The notes under the pieces: generated by a model | Told to the model about the DNA's origin: nothing | The model's input: the letters and a program-made list of their open reading frames with translations, nothing else | Database searches by the model: none | Position numbers and translations under genes: made by a program | Shown here: in pieces, positions 1 to 11,900 of the stretch | How positions within the stretch are numbered: position 1 is the stretch's first letter | How the letters are laid out: every line of letters begins with the position of its first letter | From: Harmonia axyridis | Lineage: Eukaryota > Arthropoda > Insecta > Coleoptera > Coccinellidae | Assembly: GCF_914767665.1 (NCBI RefSeq) | Contig: NC_059502.1 | Coordinates: 55,038,031-55,102,030, forward strand | Length of the DNA stretch: 64,000 nucleotides | Direction of reading: 5' to 3'

Positions 1-344
1 CCTATCTCGATATCTAAGGGAGATACAGGGTGTTGAAGTCTACATGAAAAAACCATTTTTATGCAATACCTTCCATAAAAAAGCTTGAATTCAAACGAAA
101 TTTTGCATGCCTACCCTACTCCCTAGAGGGTATTTTATGGAGATATTTTCGGTTGTCGGGGAACAACAGTGGCGTGAAATTCAGTCAATCTCCAGTATTT
201 CGAAGAAAAAAGTATACTTCTTATTTATTGAAAGAATGAATGAAGCAATATCGAACTGCTTCTTCAATTTGGAATAAAATTTGCTTCCACAGAACAAAAT
301 TTCAGATTCAGAAATGAATACCTTTTTCTTTAGATACAAAGGAA
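1..344. other. AT-rich sequence, no gene seen
   Basis: No gene is recognisable. A fragment near 30-45 reads as an 'agatacagggtgttgaag' motif like those inside TA-flanked elements elsewhere in the window, so this may be the inner part of a transposon end that lies outside the window. Confidence 0.3.
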
Positions 345-377
345 TAAGTCTTTGAAGACATCACTATTTCAATTTCG

Positions 378-660
378 ATATCATTATGATGTTGTTATTA
401 TTCGATTTGTTTATGTATTTGACGATTTACAGATATACTGAAATGTTAATTCATATGAAAAAATATTATTCGTTATCATTTTCTTTGTATTATTGAAATT
501 GCTTTATGTCTTGAATAAAATTAAAAATTTCATTAGTATTCTCAATATAATTATGTATTTGATGAAATTCGATTTGTTGGGATATCTGAAAAATTATTTT
601 TCCAAAAAAAAATTCTACCTGAAATAATTATTGAAGTGCTTAAATTTTCATATGAATAAA
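378..660 (+). repeat. AT-rich direct repeat, copy 1
   Basis: This stretch recurs at about 1949-2226 in the same orientation. Shared landmarks include 'gttgttattattcgattt', 'gacgatttacagatatactg' and 'atgtatttgatgaaattcg', in the same order and spacing, with scattered mismatches and small indels. The homology starts slightly earlier (a shared 'gaagacatcactatttcaat' at 354 and 1818), but the second copy has about 115 extra bases there. It is probably an old local duplication. No coding potential is seen. Confidence 0.7.
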
Positions 661-1396
661 TATTAATAATAATGAAAGTAGGTATCACAAATCAGATTAC
701 AAAAAAATAATAAAAAAAAATAACATAATATATAACGAAAAATAGTTAGGATAATATAAATGGAATCGGATTGTATATGATATGACTATTTCGTTAGTTG
801 AGTAGAACATTGCAACAGATGGTTGCATATCAAATTACCAGAATCATTTCTGCAAACATCAACAATTTCCTTATCAAGCTACATTTTCCGTCAGAGAGAT
901 AATTCTCATTCACCAAACAATTAGGGATAAGGCATTTCTAACGACTTTCTCTTATTGAGTCATTCCAGACATAATTCAGTCGTCATGGGACCATAGAATA
1001 CATCATGCTGAGACCATAATTGTCCGAATCAATCACGCGCATGAGTCTCTATCGTTGGACCCAATCCACAGAGTAGAAACCTTGGTTCTGTCCCTCTAAG
1101 GAGGACACTTTCAATCCGACCTTCACTGGTATCACATCGACTTAGATTTTGAATAGCAATTCAGTTCAACTGTGTTTTTAATAATAAACTCTACATCTTG
1201 AGTGATTGAATTATTTCTTACAGAGTTTTAGAAAATTTAAACTTTATGAGATACCGACAACTTGAAAATTACTTCCGTCTCATAGTAACAGATTTTCCGT
1301 GAATTCATTGTTTGTTGAGTGAATAATTTCAATTTTTGTTTTGATTGGTCAATATCAAACGGAAAAATGGAACAGAAATTGATTTTGAAATCGTGA
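661..1396. other. No gene seen
   Basis: About 730 bases of AT-rich sequence without a recognisable ORF, terminal repeat or RNA gene. Confidence 0.4.
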
Positions 1397-1426
1397 TTGG
1401 TGAAATTGAGAAATCATGAATTGAAT

Positions 1427-1867
1427 ATGAGAAATATGAGAAGAACAATACAGATCAAGAATATTATCACCGAAGTGAAAAAGTTGCGGGATGAAGAATT
1501 AATTGAAATCGCGAATATCAAATCGAAATCAGAAGAAATTACAGATCTTCCGGATAAAGAAACTATTTTCACCAAGGAAAATGAAAACATGAAACGGGAA
1601 AATAATTTCGGTATTGATAAAAACAAGAAACCGGAGTTTAAAGAGGCCAACGAGAAAAAGAAGGAAGTGGATGGGAAATATTTAGATATATGCTTGAAGA
1701 AGGCATCCTTGTTCAAGCAAATTCTTCAAATGACAGCCTCTAGAATGGAAAAAGGGTTGAAAACTAAAAAATTCAATCAGTACGAAGTCACTTCGAGAAA
1801 AAAAGGAACAATTCTTCGAAGACATCACTATTTCAATTTCGAACTTCCAAATCGAGCTCTTCATTGA
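1427..1867 (+). CDS. Hypothetical lysine/glutamate-rich ORF
   Basis: An open frame of about 146 codons runs from an ATG at 1427 to TGA; the frame is open upstream to 1397 but only through non-ATG codons. The product would be highly charged (many K, E, N), without membrane segments or a signal peptide, and predicted helical or coiled coil around EVKKLRDEELIEIANIKSK. I recognise no family. Its last 50 bases overlap sequence similar to the direct repeat at 354-378. It could be a lone exon of a host gene, a piece of an unrecognised transposon protein, or a chance ORF in AT-rich DNA. No flanking splice sites were established. Confidence 0.3.
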   Translation: MRNMRRTIQIKNIITEVKKLRDEELIEIANIKSKSEEITDLPDKETIFTKENENMKRENNFGIDKNKKPEFKEANEKKKEVDGKYLDICLKKASLFKQILQMTASRMEKGLKTKKFNQYEVTSRKKGTILRRHHYFNFELPNRALH

Positions 1868-1948
1868 AGTCGTACTTTATATTACTGAATGAAATCGTTG
1901 AATCTTCAAAAAAAAACAGAAATATTGTATATATGCCAATTTGTAAAT

Positions 1949-2226
1949 ATTATTATGTAGTTGTTATTATTCGATTTGTTTGTGTATTTGACGATTTACA
2001 GATATACTGAAATATAAATCTTTATGAAAAAATATTATTCGTTATCATTTTCTTGGTATTATTGAAATCTTTTTATTTCTTGAATGAAATTTCAAATTTC
2101 ATTATTATTTTCAATATTATTATGTATTTGATGAAATTCGATTGGTAAAGATATCTGAAATTATTTTTCGAAAAAAAGCTCCACCTGAAACAATTATTGA
2201 AGTGTTTTAATTTTTATATGAATATA
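1949..2226 (+). repeat. AT-rich direct repeat, copy 2
   Basis: Partner of 378-660, about 1.57 kb downstream in the same orientation. Diverged, so the duplication is not recent. Confidence 0.7.
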
Positions 2227-2411
2227 CATATATAATAGATAAGAATGTTAGGATGTTTAGATATATTGCGATCAATAATTTTCTTACGAATTATACATAT
2301 ATATATAGAAATTTATTGCCAAATATTATATTCTAATAATTGACACACATTTTTCACAAACGGCTTTTTGTCATTGCTGTTTTACATAGAATTTCTTTTG
2401 AGACACCATGT

Positions 2412-2670
2412 AACGGGTGTTTTTCAACAGCAAGAGAAGTTTCGATGGTTGTTGTCTATTGTTTTTCAGTTAAGAATGTCAAACTGTGTTGACATTTCTG
2501 CTTAGTATGGTTTGGATATTCATCATAAGTCATTAAACCTCGGAACTGCCTTACCAAACGACAACATTTTGTTTCAGAAAGATTGCGCAACTTGCCATAC
2601 AGCAAGCTATACCGTCAATTTATTTCAAAATCAATTTAGTGTTAACTTCATTTCCCGGAGTGGTCTTGTT
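2412..2670 (+). pseudogene. Mariner-like transposase scrap
   Basis: In the frame starting at 2539 the DNA reads LPNDNILFQKDCATCHTASY and then TVNLFQNQFSVNFISRSG. This matches the block around the second catalytic aspartate of mariner transposases (FQQDGAxCHTAR...LISRxG). The upstream 'acgggtgtttttc' at about 2414 resembles the end of the mariner-like element at 41508-42442, whose protein has the same block. So this looks like one end plus a short piece of the catalytic domain of a related element, with most of the coding region deleted. Only about 42 codons are recognisable and the third catalytic residue is missing. It cannot be functional. Confidence 0.6.
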
Positions 2671-2689
2671 AACTAAAGGGGGTAGAAAT

Positions 2690-3865
2690 GGGGGGGTATT
2701 GGGGGTAATTACCCCTTCCAAGATTTCCAAATTATTATATCGCGAATTCTCGCAAAGACGAAGAACGAACATTTTTCCATAAAATGAACCAATAATCATT
2801 TTACTTCTTCAAAATGCACACGGCAGTAAAAAATTGGATCCTTTTACAGTTTAGGAGTTTATTATCGCTTTCAAGATGAGTACTTTTATTGCACTACAGA
2901 CACGTCTTTGTTCGAGGTTTATTATTTTCCTTTATCTATCCGCTTTTTCGGCCTCTTATTTGCCTCTTATTTCTGCATCCGTCATCGGTATACACTTAAC
3001 CATTGTTTTCGGTTTTTTGTATCATTTTCATCACAAAATATCAATAGTGTAGTTATCAAATAACTGAACTGAGTAATTGGCATAGAAAAATTGTGTGGGA
3101 TGTGTTGTACAATTTCTTGTTTCATTCAAATTGCAATTTATTTGTGAAGACATCAGTTTTGAATTGACTATATCTACACGGTGTTCCTAAATTGGAGGTA
3201 CAAATGAAAATTATATATTTATATCATTTAAAAAAAAAGTCTATAACATGAGCCCCCAAACACTTCGTTCTTGAGATACAGGTGTTAAAGTTCAAGTTTT
3301 TTTACTCATAGAACTTTCCCTCCACAAGATAATTACTTTGAATTGACCATAGATATTCCAATTTTAGTTTTCATCATGCTATATGCTAATTTTGAATGCA
3401 AATCCACAGGATGATATTTTTTCTGGAAGTGTGCCTGATTCTCTCCTTCAGAACTATTTTTTGGTGAGCCGCTGGTATTTTAAAAAATGTAAAAAAAACT
3501 CAGGTCCAATACTACACTTTTTGGTTTGTTATAGTTTTATCGTATCATCTATCGACTTCGAGAAAAACATTTCAATCAACTCTCTAGTAATCCCTGTATC
3601 TTGATTTTAACCTCTGTAACTCTAATTCAGAAACATCCAGTATGAGGTAAGAACAACCGAATTGGTAATAAAAAAATGATTTCGAGTAATTTGGTTCAAT
3701 CTTCGTTATCAAACTTTTTTTATCACATTACATATATGAGTAAAAATTGTCGTTATTTCGATTACTCCCCCCAAGAAAAAAGAAGATCTACACGCCCTTA
3801 TGTTAACTGTCACCCTTATTTCTGCGGTTTGAGGCTTACTTTTTATTTTATGGTACTACTTTGAA
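2690..3865 (+). repeat. Dispersed repeat A, copy 1
   Basis: Collinear with about 51680-53290. Shared landmarks in order: 'gatccttttacagtttaggag'-like sequence; 'aaccattgttttcggttttttg'; 'gttgtacaatttc'; 'gtgaagacatcagttttgaa'; a 'ggtgttcctaaattggagg' motif; and near the end a C-run followed by 'aagaaaaaagaagatctac'. A further partial copy lies at about 53540-53740. Divergence is substantial. No ORF matches a known transposon protein, so it is a non-autonomous or fragmentary element of unknown class. Confidence 0.65.
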
Positions 3866-4550
3866 CCATTGGTTTGTAGCGAAAAATCTGCTCTTGAAGT
3901 TTTGATAGCCAATATTCGAGTCAAGTCATCATTTAAAAAAGCAGTGAAAAACATGACCGATCGAATTGACTATGTATAACTCGCAGCGTAAATCATATTT
4001 AAACAATTCATGTCATTAAATTATCTACAACATTATTATATTGAAAATTCATTCCAACAATATTTTATCTCTTATTACCAGCTCAAGCTTTGAAAAAAGT
4101 GCATGATAATTAGTCTACAGAAAAGAATTGATGAATGAGCCCTTCATGGTTATGCTCATGAAAAAAAACTTTGAATGGCTAGTTAACAACTTGGCAACTC
4201 CAACCGCTAGGTGGAGGTGTACACGTGTTCAACGCTGAAGTTCGAAAGCAGAACTTTAAATGGAAAAAACTAGCATAATTCCGATGGCTTCGTTCGAAAG
4301 TTAGGTTTCAATTCGCAGTATAATCAAGCAGCCTCAATTACAGAAAGTTTTTCTTTCTCTTTTCATTGACTCGGATAAATTTGCCCATTTCATACAACTC
4401 ATTTGCCAACGTGCGTGCTGGTTTTTGAAATTATAAGCATCTATCGATATTCATTATAAGCAAATTCTGTGGTTTCTAGATGGGTATATTCATTCACTCA
4501 AATTTGAATTGATCTAATCTAGCGTTTTTCTGTACCATAACATTAATGAT
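3866..4550. other. No gene seen
   Basis: Nothing recognisable in this 685-base stretch. Confidence 0.4.
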
Positions 4551-5141
4551 ATTTTCTCTATTTCTGTATCATAATGAGTTCATTACAGTTCTAAAAAACA
4601 GTGCTGTAATGAACTCATTACAGCATCGTTTTCAGATATATTTTTCGTTTTGTGGTTGTCTATGCTGACTTCCAATCCTATCAAATTTCAACAAACGTCA
4701 ATTATTGTCAATATAATATAATTTGGGGATGTAGAGAAATGATTTGCTACATATTTGCAAATTCTCATAATTCTGGTAGTGTTCAATCGATTTCGTCAGA
4801 CATAATTCACGAATTTAATGTGTAAATGTAAATTATGTCTAAATTCGAAACATACGATTCATATTCGAATTCCGTAATCTGTCAATTTTCGTAACAGTCA
4901 CACCAACTGCCAAGATACAATACAAAAGTCACTAGGATATATAATCTGAATTTTTCATTGAATTTCGACAATATTTCGCAAAACTTGACTGAAATAGAGA
5001 AAATATCGTCTAATACTCGTTGCAGAAGGCAATTCCAACACTCATGCGTTCCAAAACTCGCTCCTTCGTCGCTCGTTTTCGAATTTCGCATTCGTGTTGG
5101 AATAGGAGCCCATTCTGCAACTTGTTTTAGAATATACTATT
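4551..5141 (+). repeat. Dispersed repeat B, copy 1 (98% match at 50 kb)
   Basis: A 591-bp unit aligned without net gaps to 50136-50726, with roughly ten substitutions counted by eye. It opens with two nested palindromes: 'taatgagttcattacag' and its inverse 'ctgtaatgaactcattac', separated by about 15 bases. Near its right end 'ccaacactcatgcg' and 'cgcattcgtgttgg' can pair as a hairpin stem. Immediately downstream (5141-5240) the head of the unit starts again, interrupted by a LINE-like tail. No coding function is evident. The family and mobilisation mechanism are unknown; the sharp shared borders argue for a mobile repeat rather than chance. Confidence 0.75.
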
Positions 5142-5281
5142 CTCTATTTCAGTATCGTAATGAGTACATTACAGTATTATTTTGGTAAATAAACTTTATT
5201 ATTAGTATTATTACTAAAAACAGTGCTGTAATGGACTCATATTTCGTGCTTATTCTCAATAATTTTCGCGATTTCTTTCCT
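5142..5281 (+). repeat. Partial second head of repeat B with LINE-like tail
   Basis: The head of repeat B ('ctatttcagtatcgtaatgag') recurs here and resumes after an insertion as 'ctaaaaacagtgctgtaatg'. Between them lies 'taaataaactttattattag', which looks like a non-LTR retrotransposon 3' end with a polyadenylation signal and TTA-rich tail. Confidence 0.45.
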
Positions 5282-5289
5282 CTACTTCT
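5282..5289 (+). repeat. 8-bp target duplication, hAT copy 1 (left)
   Basis: 'ctacttct' precedes the CAGGG end of the hAT element and is repeated exactly at 8245-8252. An 8-bp duplication is the hallmark of hAT insertion. Confidence 0.97.
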
Positions 5290-8244
5290 CAGGGCCGTAG
5301 CTAGAAATGAATTTAAGGTAGGGCAATGAAGGTTACAGGTAGGGCAGAAGTAAAAAATTGTACTCGATGTGATCTGATGAATCAATTTTCATCGTACCTA
5401 CTTTTGAGTGTATGGTAGTATGTATATATAAAAATATTTATTTCTTCAGTTTATATTATTTCTTTCAACATGTTGTGATTAATATAATGATGATAAAAAA
5501 CTTCCTCAAAACAGCTGAATCCTTCGATTTGTCATATTATTAAATATGCGAAGGACTTCATTCAGATCAACAGACTGAGTCCTTCTCTTTTCAAAGGCCA
5601 GAAATACCATGCCTGCCATTCTTTCGTGACTCATTGACAGCCTCTGAGGTCTATTGATTGCAGTTAAGGTTGAAAAAGTAGATTCACAAACAGCAGTGCT
5701 ACATCCTATGGTCGCCACAGATGCAAAGAGTTCATATGTATCTTTGAAAGCCTCTCGCTGTCTGTACAAAACTTGCACTATGTCTTCTGTTTTATCCTCA
5801 CGACGACTCAAATAAGCTTTAACCACTGTAGCCTCTTCATTTGATGGAATTGTTATACCTGAAAAGTTAATTTAAATTGTGAATTGAATATGAATAAACA
5901 AGCGTAATATTTTAGAAGCAGCAACATCATTTTGTTAATTGCCTTACACTCACCTAAATTTTTCAAAGGTTCCATTTTGTTCACATCCAACTCATCGAGA
6001 CTCGCTACAGAATTTAACAGATCATCGTTGTCTGAAAACCTTCTCTGTAATTCAGCAACTAGTATGTCCAATGTTTCGAAATACTCAGATTTAAATGGTT
6101 GATCTTCTTCATTTTGTTTCGTTGAGGAACAGGAAGAGTCAAACATCAAGTAGTCATCCATGCGATTAGATCTTCTGACTTGCCTTTTTTGGGTGTGAGT
6201 CCTATTTTCAGAATCAATGCTTGTCATAGATTTAGCTTCTTCCAAAATTTGATGATACATTTCATCTGTTCTCAATTTTGTGATTTCATTTTGGACGCAA
6301 TTTATGATTATTAGGGCGTCTTTCAATCCTGCGCTTCGGGCTTGTAAACTTGCATCTGCAGGCTGAAGCATGGATAGTATTTTTTTGGCCACAACCATAG
6401 CCATTCGGAATTCCAAATTAAGCATAATTTTTTTGATGCCGACACTCTTGGCAACGTCGTCACCATTGAATCTGTCATTTTTCATTTTATCTAAAGTTAG
6501 CAAAATCTCTGAATAATTATCGTTTACAACTTTTGTAACCGCCAAGTGTCCTGACCAACGTTGTTCGAGTAATCTGCCAATTATTTTTCCACCATACATT
6601 GCAGCTATTTTTCCATGATGAAAGAACTCATGTAACATGATGCATTGATCAAAAAATAAACGGATGAAAGTCATTTCAGAGATAGTCCTGATAACTATTA
6701 AATGTAAGCGGTGGTTATAACAGTGGACATAAGGAATTTTTCGGCCCAATTGATTCTCTATTCTAGTCGCAACTCCTGAAACTTTTCCGCTCATAACACT
6801 TGCTCCATCATAGCATTGGCTTAGCATACGGGAGAGATCAATGCCATTTTTCGTAAGAGTGTTTAAAGTTAATTCGGTAAATGTTGCTGCATCAAGATGT
6901 TCAGTTGTTGTAACTGTCAGCAACGACTCATTGACGATTCCATCCTTAACGTAACGTATTGCTATAGCAATATTTTCACGATTATTCTTATCCCTCGTTC
7001 CATCTTCCATTAGAGTGAACCAATTCACGTCAGATTCCTTGATATCTTTGACAATGGAGTTCTGTACTACTTGAACCATTGCTTGAATTATTTGGTTTTG
7101 AATTTCCGGTGAATGATATGTCGCATTTTGTGGTATATGGCTGAAAGCCTCCTTCAAATTCGGATCTTTCATGCACGTGTATTCAAATAAATTCTGAAAT
7201 AATCCTTGTTCTTTTTTTTCCTCCAAAACATAATTTCCTCGCAAAGCTAACTCGTTGACAACTAAAAATTGTATAACTTCAACAATTGATTTCATGTAAT
7301 ACCGGTTTTTTTCTAAAACTTCATGATTTATCAAAGTTTCGACACTGCTACCTGTAGATATTCTGCGTAGTTTGTCTTGCCACATCGCCATGGCTTGTGT
7401 ATGAGGAATTGATTTCTCATGTTTTGGAAACCCAGTTCTTGTATCACTGGCATTTTTCCAGTTTCTGAATCCTGTGGAAGTATAAGAACTTTGTTTGCTT
7501 CCATGGGGTAAAAATTGTTGACAAGGATAGCAAAAAGCAGCATCTCTCTCGACCGAATACTGCAACCATTTATATCGCTTAAACCAATCCGCAACAAAGG
7601 CCCTATTATTTTCTTTGGGATATATATTTAAAATAATTTGTTTTATCGGTTCTCCGATTCGTGCAATATCCGAAGGAATACCATAGTTAATTCTATTTCT
7701 ACCAACCTGTTTTGCCAAACTAGTTTCCATAGAACTAGGAGTGGGTTTTGAGCAATGGGGTTCATCGTGATGAATTCCCTCTTCAACTCTTCGTTTTTTG
7801 GTAAAGAAAGTCCTTATATCCATCGCTAAATGAGTCAATCAACACTTCACTTCACTTCAATAAACAAACAATTATTTCGCTAAACTCTATTTTGGGTTAT
7901 ATGGGGATCCCCCTACCAAGGGGCGTATATTCCAGTACAGGTCCCATACATACTTCAAATGCCATCTATGTGCGGAATCAAGAAAATAAGCACATGAGGT
8001 GCTTCTGAAAATACAGCGTGCTGTATATATACAATGACCACGGTGCACTCTATTGATGTAGTTCGCAATCTCTAACAACTCGTGATTAATTCAGAATTGA
8101 TTTGCGAGTGATAATTTTTTCCTCACGTCACATAATGAAATTTCCTTTGAATATTATTTAAATTGTTACTATTTTTTAAGGTAGGGCATTGAAAATTAAA
8201 GGTAGGGCATTGCCCCATAATGCCCCCCCCTGGCTACGGCCCTG
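5290..8244 (-). mobile_element. Intact autonomous hAT transposon, copy 1
   Basis: A 2955-bp element bounded by 15-bp terminal inverted repeats, CAGGGCCGTAGCTAG at the left and the inverse of CAGGGCCGTAGCCAG at the right (one mismatch). Exact 8-bp target duplications flank it. Subterminal 'aaggtagggca' motifs recur at both ends, probably transposase binding sites. It encodes a complete two-exon transposase on the minus strand. The same length and, as far as I could compare, the same sequence occurs at 22602-25556. TIR sequence and protein fit the hAT superfamily, closest to the Tip100-type group whose genes are often annotated as zinc finger MYM-type 1-like; that subgroup call is from recall. 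Confidence 0.97.
5506..7823 (-). CDS. hAT transposase, two exons (740 aa), copy 1
   Basis: Exon 1 runs 7823-5954, exon 2 5858-5506, joined across a 95-bp intron with GTGAGT donor and TTTTCAG acceptor. The joined frame is uninterrupted and gives 740 residues. The ATG at 7823 is preferred because upstream codons in frame are non-ATG. Visible parts: basic N-terminus MDIRTFFTKKRR; a TTF-type zinc-finger region with C98xxC101 (AFCYPCQQF) and H136/H141; RNase H-like catalytic core with D274 (LMEDGTRD) and D339 (CYDGASVMSG); C368/H371 (VHCYNHRLHL); W423 (QRWSGH); and the C-terminal hAT dimerisation segment in exon 2, including E682 (AVCESTFSTL). The protein should cut and paste the element by acting on its TIRs in the nucleus. 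The transcript is probably driven from the right end. No damage is seen. Confidence 0.93.
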
Positions 8245-8252
8245 CTACTTCT
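8245..8252 (+). repeat. 8-bp target duplication, hAT copy 1 (right)
   Basis: 'ctacttct', identical to 5282-5289, directly after the terminal GGCCCTG. Confidence 0.97.
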
Positions 8253-10224
8253 CTATTCACATGAAAAAAATATATGGAAATATTTACCTTTAATGATCAA
8301 GTAATGTCCAGCCAGATCGCATATCCAGTGTTGTCTAGGTGTTGAGATATGAAGGTTCTGCTGAAAAATAATCAGTATTAGTAAAACTTCAATCAGAGAT
8401 TGTTTTCATTTATCTTAGAATCATAAATAATTACTATTTTTTCTTCTGGTATTCATCATGAAATCTTCCCACCCATAGATGTCAAACAATTATTAGATGA
8501 TATGTATAATTCAAACAAATTTATTATTCATTCAAAGTAGGCGGAATAACAATATTACGATAGGGCTACCATAAATGTTGGAACATCGACCGGGACAAGT
8601 GGCATAGAAATAGTTGAAATACCATACAAAAATTCCAAACTCATCTGAGAGGACGGTATTCAATTAAAAATCATCCGAGTTTTGTATTAGAAATGCTTGA
8701 CTGTTTAGAAATAAATTATAAAGTTCTGATAGAGTCATAAAAAAGTCGGTTATAGCTTTTGAGGCCCTTTCTCCAGCTACATTCGAACCAACGCGTATTA
8801 TATAATATCTAATATTAGATATTACTGAATAGTGTGAATCGTGATATTGTGATTAATACCATAACGAACTAGTGACCAGATATGTACTCAGTTTTTCATT
8901 AATATTGTGTGTTTTGGAATTATGAATATGCACAAAATTAGCGAACTTTGGACTTTCTTCTCACTGGTCGATGGAAATGATGCGATCTATAATTTATGTA
9001 AGATGAAATTATCCAATAATCTGATATATAAATTAATGGGATAAATAAGTTTCAAGAAATAATTAAATTATTCTTTAGAACATCGAAATTCATGAATTGT
9101 TGCTTATTTCTATTCTTTTTTTAATGTTTTATTATATTGATGAAAAGTTATCTGCAGGGGAGGATACAGAAGGTGTTCATGCAGGAAAGATGTATGTATT
9201 TAATAGATAAATAAATCTTATAATAAAAATTTAACACAGCATTTCAACTTGTGCAGCAAGTTAGATAGAGTGCTATTCAAAAAGAAATTTCTAATAGAAT
9301 ACCCTTCATTAGAGACATCAGAGGCCCACACAGAATGTTTTCGAGTTATGGAATTTTGACTCTCAATCTTAAGTTGCTGAATTTAAGGGCAGTCAATTAT
9401 ACTTATATTTTTTTGGCTACGTATCGTGGACTAGGTGATATTGCTACACCATAATTGTTCCAAAAAAAAAAGAAAATCATCATTTTGTTAGGAAATTCTC
9501 TTCAATATAAGCTTACAACTGAAAATAAGTGAATTACAAAAAATGCAGTTGTAATTATGGCAACCAATTGAAATTGAATTTGTGATCATGATAATACTAT
9601 TCATATTCTTGACATCAATAATACCTGCCAATGAATCCAAAGCCAAACTTCTCATACGACAGAGTCTGCTTGTTGAAATTGATGGTTCCAAACAGTTGTT
9701 TTAAGAATGAGCGGCGAATAAAAATTTAATGTACTGAGTGGAATCTATAAAATTCAGTGCCGCTTGTGAAGTGGCAGAATCAGAATAAGCTTCTTGGATT
9801 ATCGATCCCTCGAAGTAATCTAACTAAGATATTAATGTGTCATGAAATTGTGAAATTCACATGTTGCTAGCCTACAAAAGTTTACGATAGCGCACAAAAT
9901 CGGCCGATAAATGTAGATATAAATGGAAACATGTTTCTGTTCAATCGATTACCCATAAAAATTATTGCGAACACAATAAAATTTATCTTCCGTGACAACG
10001 AGGCATAAGCCAATGAAGAGAGGCAGGAAACCGTAAACTCGACACCAGGAGAGTGGTTACCGAAATCTACTGTTCTGTTGAAATATGAATTTTCAACATT
10101 GAGCACGAAGAATATTTCCGGTTTGGTATTACTGGAACATTTGCGAGTTAGTTCAAAGTTACAATGTGAATACTTGAAAAGGTTAAGCCAATAAAATTAT
10201 TTGCATACACGGTTCTACGTCTTA
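8253..10224. other. About 2 kb without recognisable gene
   Basis: Only short ORFs below 80 codons without recognisable motifs. No terminal repeats identified. AT-rich throughout. Confidence 0.4.
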
Positions 10225-10769
10225 TACAGGGTGATTCATTGGTAAATAGGTGGAAGCTAAGGGTAGATAAAGGACACTGAGTTGTTTCAGAATAAACAAT
10301 ATTTGAAGGGTCTATCTCTCTTCATAATCAAGATACAGATTGTTAAATTACTTTAATTAACTTTCGAACCAACCTAAATATTTTCATGATAATTGATACG
10401 TTCATTCTCTGCAACAACTATCTATACAGTGTGAAAAAAGCCTAAGACAGTTTCAACAAAAAAAACACCCTATATATAAAAATTCCTTGAATTTGATTGG
10501 ATATTCTAATAAAGGAGAAAAAACTAAAGGAACTAAGGTATATCTAGAACGTTCACGTTCGATTTCAATACTTAATAAATGTAGTCAAACTTGAATATTC
10601 AGACAACACAGTAACCATAAACAGTCTAGTTGAATTTTTGGCTCATAAAAGTGAAATACACAATGAAATGCAGAGGTAAATAATTTGACTTTCAAGACCA
10701 TTGCGACCAATTTCTCGAACAAAAATTTTTCCGATCAGTTAGATAGGTACGGGTGGACCTCATAACTAG

Positions 10770-10889
10770 CCTGCAAGGAGCCCCGACTTGAAGCCTACCG
10801 ATTATTTTCTTTGGGGTTACTTAAAATCAGAAGTCTACACTACACGAATAAACGATATAATGCAACTTCCTCAGAGAATCGAGGATGCA
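10770..10889 (+). pseudogene. Mariner-like transposase fragment (third catalytic D)
   Basis: The + frame at 10770 reads PARSPDLKPTDYFLWGYLKS followed by EVYTTRINDIMQLPQRIEDA, then stops. This is the C-terminal part of the mariner catalytic domain, with the final aspartate in the PDLxPTDYFLWG block. Upstream catalytic residues and the DNA-binding half are not recognisable. The fragment lies within a TA-flanked inverted-repeat element, so it is probably that element's own dead transposase. Confidence 0.75.
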
Positions 10890-11099
10890 AAAATCTAGAA
10901 ATTATGAAAAAATCGATTACTTGTCTAATTGAACGGGCACAGAAATGCAATGGGCAGAATGGAAGCCATTTTGAGCAATTTTTGTGAAACTTTCTTTCTC
11001 TCTGTCAAAGGTTTTTTATAGTGTTGAGGTTTTTATGAAGATGTTTTGTTTCTCAGGACTTATTTTTTTAATCATTTTCAATTCAGATAATCAACAAAT

Positions 11100-11900
11100 G
11101 AATCTTATCCTCGATGTTATCGTTTTCGATAGTAATATCGTGTCCGTGTAGTTAGTACCCACTTTTTCGAAAATCAAGAATTTTTTTATGCATTTGTTAA
11201 TAACTATTTGTAACACAAAAATTTTTGTTTGTATCTGTATGTGTGAAGGATACTGGTAGAAACTATACCGCATTCCGCTGGGGTGCCAACTTCACGTTTT
11301 TTTTATTTTTCTCGACAAAAAAATTTAATTTTGAAGAATATCGCTAGTAACTATTTGTAACACAAAACTTTCTGTTTGTAACCTAACCTACATATAATGA
11401 AAAAATATCAGTCCTAGAATGCGAAGTTAGCACCCAGTTTTTCGAAAATCAAGATTTTTTTTTGCAATCGTTAGTAACTCGTTAGTAACTATTTGTAACA
11501 CAACAATTTTTGTTTGTATCTTGAGGATACTGATAGAAAAATATCGCATAGTTGGCACCCCAGCGGAATGCGATATTTTTTTACCATAATCTTTGAGGTA
11601 CAAACGAAAATTTTGGTGTTACAAATAGTAACTAACGAATGCAGAAAAAAACTTCATTTTCGAAAATGTGGGTGCTAACTTCGCATTCTAGGAGTGATAT
11701 TTTTCAATATAGGTTAAATCATAAACAAAAATGTTTTTGTTACAATCAGCTACTAACGATGTCCTTTCAAACAATTTTTTTTTTCGAGAAAATCGGAAAA
11801 ATCGAAAAAATACGTGAAGTTGGTATCCCAGTGAAAACCAGTATTTTTCTACCAGTATCCTTGAGGTACAAACAAAAATTTTTGTTTTACAAATAGTTTT
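11100..11900. repeat. Mirrored repeat block (3 direct + 3 inverted units)
   Basis: The motif 'taactatttgtaacacaa' occurs at about 11201, 11348 and 11486. Its inverse ('gttacaaatagt' or close variants) occurs at about 11619, 11737 and 11885. Between them, 'gcattccgctggggtgccaa' (about 11271) mirrors 'ggcaccccagcggaatgc' (about 11553). The block is roughly symmetrical around 11565, so it could fold into a long imperfect hairpin. It looks like a foldback insertion or an expanded inner repeat of the surrounding mariner-like element. Confidence 0.65.

Noticed and set aside
7331..7597. 88-codon ORF overlapping the hAT transposase in another frame
   Set aside because: Shadow of the real coding frame.
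7887..8078. 63-codon ORF inside both hAT copies upstream of the transposase
   Set aside because: No motif, non-ATG or weak start, located in the element's 5' leader; occurs twice only because the element does.
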